Assembly: GCA_020050955.1 (NCBI GenBank)
Contig: JAGVJT010000115.1
Location: 1-12,889 of the forward strand
Direction: 5' to 3'
Source of the DNA: Legionellales bacterium
GTDB lineage: Bacteria; Pseudomonadota; Gammaproteobacteria; Legionellales; Legionellaceae
DNA: 12,889 bases
Part shown: positions 7,125 through 12,889 of the stretch, in pieces
Position numbering within the stretch: the first letter of the stretch is position 1
Layout: each line of letters starts with the position of its first letter
Made by a program: the position numbers and the translations under genes
The notes under the pieces: generated by a model
Seen by the model: only the letters and a program-made list of their open reading frames with translations
What the model was told of the DNA's origin: nothing
Databases searched by the model: none

Positions 7125-8294
7125 TTAAACATTGAGCAACAAACGTGATGGATCTTCTAAGAGCTCCTTCACGCTAACCAAAAACTGCACCGAATCCTTT
7201 CCATCAATTAATCGATGATCATATGACAATGCAACATACATCATGGGACGAATCACAATCTGACCTTTTTCGACAACCGCTCTATCTTCGATTTTATGCA
7301 TCCCAAGGATACCCGTTTGTGGAGGGTTAATGATGGGTGTTGCAAGCAGTGAGCCAAACACACCACCATTGGTTATGGTAAATGTCCCACCTTGCATTTC
7401 TTCCATGGTCAATTTCCCTTCACGCGCACGAGACGCCGAGCCCGCAATTGATTTTTCAATGTCTGCCATGCTTAATTGATCTGCATCACGAATGACAGGA
7501 ACCACCAATCCGCGCTCAGTAGAAACAGCAACACCAACGTCATAATACCCATGATAAACGACATCTTGCCCATCAATCGATGCATTAACAGCAGGGAAGC
7601 GCTTTAATGACTCCACGACTGCTTTGGTGAAAAACGACATAAAACCTAATTTTACACCATGTTTTTTCTCAAAACTGTCTTTATACTGTGCACGCATGTC
7701 CATGACAGCTTTTAAATTAATTTCATTAAACGTCGTTAACATGGCCGCTTGATGCTGTGCTTGTAAGAGACGTTCTGCAATTTTTGCGCGCAGGCGTGTC
7801 ATAGGAACACGACGTTCTTCACGCACACCCGCGGGTGCTACCATTGCTGTCGGTGCGACAGAAGATTGCGTACGTGCTTGCGTAATGAACGATTCAACAT
7901 CATTCTTGGTAATCCGACCTTCTTTGCCAGAACCTTGGATCATTGCTGAATCAACCTCATGTTCAGCCATCATGCGACGAGCCGCAGGTCCTGTGGATTG
8001 CTCAGTCGCCTCACTTGTGGTTTTCTCTGTCGCCACAGCCACGCTCGCCGTTGCTTGACCCTCTGTAATACGTGCTAAAAGCTGACCTGAATTGACCGTA
8101 TCACCCACATTAAACAAACACTCACTCAACACCCCATCTGCAGGTGAAGGCACTTCAAGCACAACTTTATCTGTTTCAAGATCAAGAATATTTTCGTCGC
8201 GCTTAACAACATCACCAACCTTTTTGTGCCATGTGGCAATGGTGGCATCTGCCACAGATTCCGGTAATGCAGGTACTTTGACTTCAATCGACAT
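7125..8294 (-). CDS. sucB: 2-Oxoglutarate dehydrogenase E2, dihydrolipoyl succinyltransferase
   Basis: This is the core subunit of the 2-oxoglutarate dehydrogenase complex, moving the succinyl group from E1 to CoA. At 389 residues it has three parts. The N-terminal lipoyl domain (about 1-78) has the lipoylated Lys43 in [12 protein letters not shown]. An Ala/Thr/Ser linker leads to the E3/E1-binding domain (about 101-137, [21 protein letters not shown]). The catalytic domain runs from about 155 to the end and carries [11 protein letters not shown] with active His360 and Asp364. Only one lipoyl domain is present, as is normal for this enzyme. AAAAGG lies 8 bases before the ATG. It follows sucA by 56 bp, with a small hairpin in that gap. 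Confidence 0.98.
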   Translation of the reverse strand: MSIEVKVPALPESVADATIATWHKKVGDVVKRDENILDLETDKVVLEVPSPADGVLSECLFNVGDTVNSGQLLARITEGQATASVAVATEKTTSEATEQSTGPAARRMMAEHEVDSAMIQGSGKEGRITKNDVESFITQARTQSSVAPTAMVAPAGVREERRVPMTRLRAKIAERLLQAQHQAAMLTTFNEINLKAVMDMRAQYKDSFEKKHGVKLGFMSFFTKAVVESLKRFPAVNASIDGQDVVYHGYYDVGVAVSTERGLVVPVIRDADQLSMADIEKSIAGSASRAREGKLTMEEMQGGTFTITNGGVFGSLLATPIINPPQTGILGMHKIEDRAVVEKGQIVIRPMMYVALSYDHRLIDGKDSVQFLVSVKELLEDPSRLLLNV

Positions 8295-8327
8295 GATTGT
8301 AACCTTTTCTATTTAGATGAATAAGAG

Positions 8328-8352
8328 AACACATGAGCAATCATCATGTGCT
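8328..8352 (-). other. Small hairpin between sucA and sucB
   Basis: Bases 8330-8336 and 8344-8350 form perfect 7-bp arms (CACATGA / TCATGTG) around a 7-base loop. In RNA the stem can gain a G-U and an A-U pair that reach into the sucA stop codon. There is no U tract after it, so full termination is unlikely. It might protect the sucA message end or tune the ratio of E1 to E2. Confidence 0.4.
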
Positions 8353-11152
8353 AACCCAATAACGCCTGTGTTACCAATGCGTGTTGCTCTTCTGCATGTC
8401 TGTTCGCACTCCCCGCAGCAGGCGAGGCAGCAAAACCACGTCCAGCATAAGTTAATGTATGTTCTTTTTTTAAGCACTCTTGAATATTATGCATAGAAGC
8501 AAACCATGCTCCCTGATTTTGCGGCTCTTCTTGACACCAAACCACTTGTTTCGCATGAGGGTATTTTGCAAGCTCTGCCACCAATGCGTCCTGTGGGAAT
8601 GGGTACAATTGCTCAATACGAATAATCGCCACGTGATTGATATTATCATCTCGACGCTTTTGCAATAAATCATAATAAACTTTACCACAGCACAAGACCA
8701 CTCTTGTCACGTGACTTGTATCAAGTGCATCCACTTCAGACAAGATAGGATAAAATGCGCCTTGTGTTAAATCGCCCATCTTCGATACCGCTAATTTATG
8801 ACGCAACAAGCTTTTAGGCGTCATAATGATTAATGGCTTACGAAATGGTCGATGAATTTGTCGACGCAATAAATGGAACATTTGCGCAGGCGTTGTTGGT
8901 GTACAAACTTGTATGTTTTGCTGCGCACACAATTGCATGTAGCGCTCAAGACGTGCCGAAGAATGCTCAGGACCTTGGCCTTCGTAACCATGAGGCAGAA
9001 GCATCACTAACCCACACAACCGCCCCCACTTTTGCTCACCAGAGCTAATGAACTGGTCAATAACAACTTGTGCCCCGTTCGCAAAATCACCAAATTGCGC
9101 TTCCCAAAGCACTAGACTGTTTGGCTCCGAACACGCATAACCATATTCAAACGCAAGCACGGCTTCTTCTGATAGCACCGAATCAATCACCGAAAAAGGT
9201 TTCGCTGGATCACGTGCTAATTGCTCCAGAGGAATGTAAACGCGACCTGTTTTTTGATCATGCAATGCTGCATGCCGATGCGCAAACGTCCCACGACCAC
9301 AATCCTGCCCTGACAGGCGAACACTATGGCCTTCATTAAGCAATGAAGCATACGCCATTGTTTCTGCATAACCCCAATTTAACGGGGCCTCATCCAACGT
9401 CATTTTTTCACGATCAAGTAATAACCGCTTCACGACAGGATGCAATTCAAATTGCTCTGGCAATTGCATCAATGCTGTCGATAATGTTTTTAACGTTTCT
9501 AAAGGAACACTTGTATCAGCATGAGCATTCCACATGGTATCAAAATAAGGAGCCCAATTTTCTGACATCTTTCCTGGGTAATCACCATGAACGACATTCA
9601 CCACCGAATGCCCTTGATCCAAGCAATCACGATAGTGATTGACTGATTGCTCCACTTCTTCTGCACTCACGAGACCTTCTTTAATGAGCTTTTCCGCATA
9701 AATCTCGCGCAAAGGACGCATTGTTTTTATTTTTTGATACATTAAGGGTTGTGTTACAGATGGTTCATCCGCTTCATTGTGTCCATGGCGACGATAACAA
9801 ACCAAATCAATCACCACATCGCGTTTAAATTTCATGCGAAATTCAACTGCAAGCTGGGTTGCAAATACAACCGCTTCCGGATCATCACCATTCACATGAA
9901 TCACTGGGGCTTGAACCATCTTCGCGACATCAGTGCAATAAAATGTTGAGCGAGCATCATGAGGATTGCTTGTGGTAAAGCCGATTTGGTTATTGATGAC
10001 AATATGTACCGTACCACCCGTGCAGTAACCGCGCGCTTGAGAAAAGTTGAACGTTTCCATCACAACGCCTTGCCCTGCAAAAGCGGCGTCCCCATGAATC
10101 ACAACCGGAATCACTGCATTTTTTTCGACAAGGTCGCCTCGTCGACGTAATCGAGAACGAGCTGAACCTTCAACCACAGGGCCAATAATTTCTAAGTGTG
10201 ACGGGTTAAAGGCTAATGCCACATGAACGACATTCCCCGCATCAACTTGCAAGTCTGACGCAAAGCCCAAGTGATACTTCACATCACCTGTGCGCTCTAA
10301 TTTAATTTTACCTTCAAACTCTTGAAAAAGGACAGGTGGTTCTTTGCCTAAGACATTCACAAGCACATTCAAACGCCCACGATGCGCCATGCCAATGGCA
10401 ATTTCTTTCGCATGAACAGCTCCTGCTTGACGAATAATTTCTTTCATCATCGGAATCAGCGCGTCCCCTCCTTCAAGTGAAAAACGCTTTTGTCCGACAT
10501 AACGCGTGCCTAAGTAACGCTCCAAGCCATCAGCAGCAATAAGCTCTTCAAGAATTTGACGTTTTTGCGCCGTGCTCAATTGCGCCTGTCCGCGTACTGT
10601 CTCAAATTTTTGCTGCAACCAAGTCGTTTCTTTTGTATCAGCAATGTGCATGTATTCAATGCCAATGGTGCCACAGTACGTTTCACGCAACGCTTTATGA
10701 ATCTCAGATAAAGGTAAATCGCTTCCAGCAAGGGCATGCCCTGCGGAAAAAGTATGACTTAAATCAGCATTTGTTAAACCGTGATGAGCAAGTTCTAAAT
10801 CAGGGATTGCTTCTCGCACAACCATGTTAAGCGGATCAAGGTTTGCTGCTAAATGACCATGTGCACGATACGCATGAATAAGTTCCGCGACACGCATTTG
10901 TTTATCATCAACTCGTGTTGCACGTTGTTGCAATGGCTTATCTGATTGTGCTAAAAAATAATCACGAATTGCACGGTGAGAAACTTCGCGCTCACCATTA
11001 ACACATGGCAATGCATTAAAAACCGCTTGCCATTCTACTGAAACACGCTGAGGATCAGCTAAATAATCCTCATAAAGGGCATCAACATAAGCCATGTTAC
11101 CGCCAGAAAGATAAGAACTGGCCCATGCTTTTTGTAACTCACTACTACTCAT
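8351..11152 (-). CDS. sucA: 2-Oxoglutarate dehydrogenase E1 component
   Basis: This thiamine-diphosphate enzyme decarboxylates 2-oxoglutarate and succinylates the lipoyl arm of SucB. At 933 residues it has the full family length. The N-terminal segment LYEDYLADPQRVSVEW is the E2-docking type seen in proteobacterial E1o. GMAHRGRLNVLVNVLGK is near residue 255. The cofactor motif begins GDAAFAGQG at 354 and ends at NNQIGF (387-392). RRHGHNEADEPS follows, and the C-terminal transketolase-like half contains EYGYACSEPNSLVLWEAQFGDFANGAQVVIDQFISS and LLPHGYEGQGPEHSSARLERYMQLCA. The ATG at 11150-11152 has GGAG 9 bases upstream. It is preceded by the 174-bp gap after sdhB, so it may have its own promoter as well as read-through from sdh. 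Confidence 0.98.
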   Translation of the reverse strand: MSSSELQKAWASSYLSGGNMAYVDALYEDYLADPQRVSVEWQAVFNALPCVNGEREVSHRAIRDYFLAQSDKPLQQRATRVDDKQMRVAELIHAYRAHGHLAANLDPLNMVVREAIPDLELAHHGLTNADLSHTFSAGHALAGSDLPLSEIHKALRETYCGTIGIEYMHIADTKETTWLQQKFETVRGQAQLSTAQKRQILEELIAADGLERYLGTRYVGQKRFSLEGGDALIPMMKEIIRQAGAVHAKEIAIGMAHRGRLNVLVNVLGKEPPVLFQEFEGKIKLERTGDVKYHLGFASDLQVDAGNVVHVALAFNPSHLEIIGPVVEGSARSRLRRRGDLVEKNAVIPVVIHGDAAFAGQGVVMETFNFSQARGYCTGGTVHIVINNQIGFTTSNPHDARSTFYCTDVAKMVQAPVIHVNGDDPEAVVFATQLAVEFRMKFKRDVVIDLVCYRRHGHNEADEPSVTQPLMYQKIKTMRPLREIYAEKLIKEGLVSAEEVEQSVNHYRDCLDQGHSVVNVVHGDYPGKMSENWAPYFDTMWNAHADTSVPLETLKTLSTALMQLPEQFELHPVVKRLLLDREKMTLDEAPLNWGYAETMAYASLLNEGHSVRLSGQDCGRGTFAHRHAALHDQKTGRVYIPLEQLARDPAKPFSVIDSVLSEEAVLAFEYGYACSEPNSLVLWEAQFGDFANGAQVVIDQFISSGEQKWGRLCGLVMLLPHGYEGQGPEHSSARLERYMQLCAQQNIQVCTPTTPAQMFHLLRRQIHRPFRKPLIIMTPKSLLRHKLAVSKMGDLTQGAFYPILSEVDALDTSHVTRVVLCCGKVYYDLLQKRRDDNINHVAIIRIEQLYPFPQDALVAELAKYPHAKQVVWCQEEPQNQGAWFASMHNIQECLKKEHTLTYAGRGFAASPAAGSANRHAEEQHALVTQALLG

Positions 11153-11326
11153 TTACTCATTCTCCAGAAGGGTTGCACCCGAAGCAATGTCTTAATAACA
11201 TCAAGTTTTAAATATCAATACCAATGCACTCATTCATACCATGATGTTTTATTGCATCACGACATTCATGACTCTCACAGGTAAGCCGCGAGACGTCGAT
11301 CTTGGCACAAGTTGTCAACACATAAT
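11153..11326 (-). promoter_or_regulatory. sdhB-sucA intergenic leader
   Basis: This is the longest gap within the sdh-suc run (174 bp). Candidate promoter hexamers for sucA exist, but no convincing pair: TTGACA at 11313-11318 lacks a -10 at the right distance, and TTGGTA/TTGATA near 11215-11224 has only loose -10 partners. A long-loop inverted repeat pairs GCAAT...AACATCA (11184-11203) with TGATGTT...ATTGC (11242-11255). A short GGGT/ACCC hairpin (11170-11180) lies just before the sucA Shine-Dalgarno. No gene or terminator with a U tract was seen. Confidence 0.35.
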
Positions 11327-12049
11327 CTATGTTTCTTGCGTTAACATCTGTTTACGTATTTCACCAATCGCTTTTGTTGGATTCAATCCCTTCGGACAAA
11401 CATTGGCGCAATTCATAATGGTTCGACATCGAAACACGCTAAAAGGATCTTGCAACTTACTCAACCGATGCGTCGTTGCTTTATCACGACTATCGGCTAA
11501 AAATCGCCGTGCTTGTAAAAGTCCAGCAGGACCAACAAATTTTTCAGGATTCCACCAAAACGATGGACATGAACTTGTGCAGCAAGCACAGAGGATACAT
11601 TCGTACAAACCATCCAATTGTGCTCTCTCTTCAGGCGATTGTAATCGCTCACGCGCGGGCGCAACCTCATCATTTTGAAGATAAGGCTCAATGCGCTCAT
11701 ACTGGTGATAAAACTGACTCATGTCGACAACCAAATCACGTACAATCGGAAAACCAGGGAGCGGGCGAATTACCACCTTATCTGTTTTCAATTTTGACAA
11801 GGGTGTAACACACGCCAAACCATTAGTGCCATTAATGTTCATGCCATCAGAACCACAAACTCCCTCACGACATGAACGACGAAATGATAATGTCTCATCT
11901 TGCTCAGCTTTCACACGCTCAAGCAACGTCAAAAGCATGGGATCTTGTTTTGTGGAAACAGCCAATTCATACGTCTGCATGAATGATTTTTTATCCTGCT
12001 CAGGATTATATCGATAAATAGACAGACTCACTGTTCTGACATCAGTCAT
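11327..12049 (-). CDS. sdhB: Succinate dehydrogenase iron-sulfur subunit
   Basis: This subunit carries electrons from the FAD of SdhA to ubiquinone at the membrane anchor, on the cytoplasmic face of the inner membrane. It is 240 residues, the normal length. The [2Fe-2S] site is Cys60, Cys65, Asp68 and Cys80 (SCREGVCGSDGM--GLAC); Asp in the third position is also found in E. coli. The [4Fe-4S] ligands are Cys151, Cys154, Cys157 and Cys218. The [3Fe-4S] ligands are Cys161, Cys208 and Cys214. SFWWNPEKFVGPAGLLQARRF is typical of the quinone-site region. GAGG lies 8 bases before the ATG, and it follows sdhA by 12 bp. Confidence 0.98.
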   Translation of the reverse strand: MTDVRTVSLSIYRYNPEQDKKSFMQTYELAVSTKQDPMLLTLLERVKAEQDETLSFRRSCREGVCGSDGMNINGTNGLACVTPLSKLKTDKVVIRPLPGFPIVRDLVVDMSQFYHQYERIEPYLQNDEVAPARERLQSPEERAQLDGLYECILCACCTSSCPSFWWNPEKFVGPAGLLQARRFLADSRDKATTHRLSKLQDPFSVFRCRTIMNCANVCPKGLNPTKAIGEIRKQMLTQET

Positions 12050-12061
12050 AGCATATCCTCA

Positions 12062-12889
12062 TTAATAAACACGTTCTTTCGGTTCGAAAGGCTCAACATA
12101 TTTTGGTGATTTATTCACAGGTCTAAAGTCAATCTGCTCATCTTCTTCAAGATAAAGCGTATGCTTAATCCAATGTGCATCATCACGCTTTGGATAATCC
12201 TCTCGGCTATGTGCCCCGCGACTCTCTGTTCGTGCCAACGCAGATTTTGCTGTTGCATAAGCCGTCATCATAAGGTTATCTAATTCTAATGCAAGCACAC
12301 GCTCCGTATTAAACACTTGGCTCTTATCAGTAAGACTCGCATTTGCTAACCGCTCACGAAGTGTCTGAAGACGCTCTAAGCCTTTTTCCATGATATCGCC
12401 AGTACGGAACACGCCAAAATCTTCTTGCATCACACGCTGCATGTCATCACGAATTGCCGCAGGTCGTTCACCACTTGCAGACGAATCTTCCCAACGCTGA
12501 TAACGTGACATGGAAGCTCGAATATCATCTTCTGTCACATAAGCTACATCAGGCAATGCGCTAGACTGCCATAATTGCTCGACATGCAACCCTGCAGCAC
12601 GACCAAAGACAACCAAATCTAATAACGAATTACCACCCAATCGATTCGCACCATGAACAGAAACACACGCGCATTCACCCACAGCATATAAGCCTTCAAC
12701 AACATGCTCTTTGCCACGTTGTTTTGTGATAACCTGACCATGAATATTCGTTGGCACACCACCCATGCTGTAATGACATGTTGGCACCACAGGAATAGGA
12801 TCAACAATAGGATCCACGCCAGCAAAAGTCATTGACAACTCACGAATGCCTGGTAAACGCGATTTAATCAAGTCCGCACCTAAATGATC
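12062..12889 (-). CDS. sdhA: Succinate dehydrogenase flavoprotein subunit, C-terminal part
   Basis: This is the catalytic subunit that oxidises succinate to fumarate with covalent FAD. The frame is open to the right edge. The true start lies outside, and about 275 residues are visible of a protein usually near 590. Visible features are [19 protein letters not shown], with the active-region His, and [35 protein letters not shown], the FAD- and substrate-binding C-terminal part of the flavoprotein fold. The capping C-terminal domain has [15 protein letters not shown]. The FAD attachment site and first half lie outside the window. The anchors sdhC and sdhD would be expected further right. A TTG at 12869-12871 could be mistaken for a start, but the frame continues upstream in conserved sequence ([10 protein letters not shown]). 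Confidence 0.97.
   Translation of the reverse strand, partial: DHLGADLIKSRLPGIRELSMTFAGVDPIVDPIPVVPTCHYSMGGVPTNIHGQVITKQRGKEHVVEGLYAVGECACVSVHGANRLGGNSLLDLVVFGRAAGLHVEQLWQSSALPDVAYVTEDDIRASMSRYQRWEDSSASGERPAAIRDDMQRVMQEDFGVFRTGDIMEKGLERLQTLRERLANASLTDKSQVFNTERVLALELDNLMMTAYATAKSALARTESRGAHSREDYPKRDDAHWIKHTLYLEEDEQIDFRPVNKSPKYVEPFEPKERVY

Noticed and set aside
7826-7837. 12-bp perfect palindrome CACCCGCGGGTG in sucB
   Set aside because: It falls in codons of the Ala/Pro linker, has no T run, and is short enough to occur by chance.
11150-11161. Tiny frame ATG AGT AAA TGA overlapping the sucA start
   Set aside because: The Shine-Dalgarno GGAG is too close to this ATG and well placed for the sucA ATG. 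It gives only three residues.
12062-12871. TTG at 12869-12871 as the start of sdhA
   Set aside because: The frame continues upstream to the window edge in conserved SdhA sequence, so the gene is simply cut by the edge.

Overview
The window is a compact, gene-dense piece of a gammaproteobacterial chromosome of moderately low G+C. It holds parts of two well-known metabolic blocks with one unrecognised protein gene between them. The sdhAB-sucABCD order, the SdhB with an Asp in its plant-ferredoxin cluster and the ArgR type all fit Gammaproteobacteria. A member of the Legionellales or a similar host-associated lineage is plausible, but that is inference; no rRNA or other phylogenetic marker is present.

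Left part (1-2720): argH (cut by the left edge) and argG read leftwards as an overlapping pair and make arginine from citrulline plus aspartate. Their regulator argR reads rightwards, divergently. The 171-bp gap between argG and argR carries repeated ATTCA/TGAAT half-sites, arranged as a degenerate pair of ARG boxes, plus a further half-box near argR.

Middle (2734-4341): a leftward gene, convergent with argR, encodes a protein of about 532 residues that I do not recognise. It has an Ala/Lys-rich stretch encoded by A10 and A7 runs, Ser-rich low-complexity segments, a helical probably coiled-coil C-terminal half and an acidic C-terminal cluster. It is the least explained gene here, and a secreted effector is one hypothesis.

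Right part (4404-12889): a leftward run sdhA (cut by the right edge)-sdhB-sucA-sucB-sucC-sucD-pdxH. It encodes succinate dehydrogenase subunits, the E1 and E2 of 2-oxoglutarate dehydrogenase, both succinyl-CoA synthetase subunits and pyridoxamine phosphate oxidase. Together the first six take 2-oxoglutarate to fumarate in the TCA cycle. The E3 subunit (lpd) is not in the window. pdxH overlaps the end of sucD, so it appears to be translationally coupled to the TCA operon. A perfect 26-bp palindrome followed by a T run, shaped like an intrinsic terminator, lies inside the first 40 codons of pdxH. This is the most striking structural oddity in the window.

No tRNA, rRNA, CRISPR array, insertion sequence or phage gene was seen. 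The only gap between genes longer than about 170 bases is the 174-bp sdhB-sucA space.
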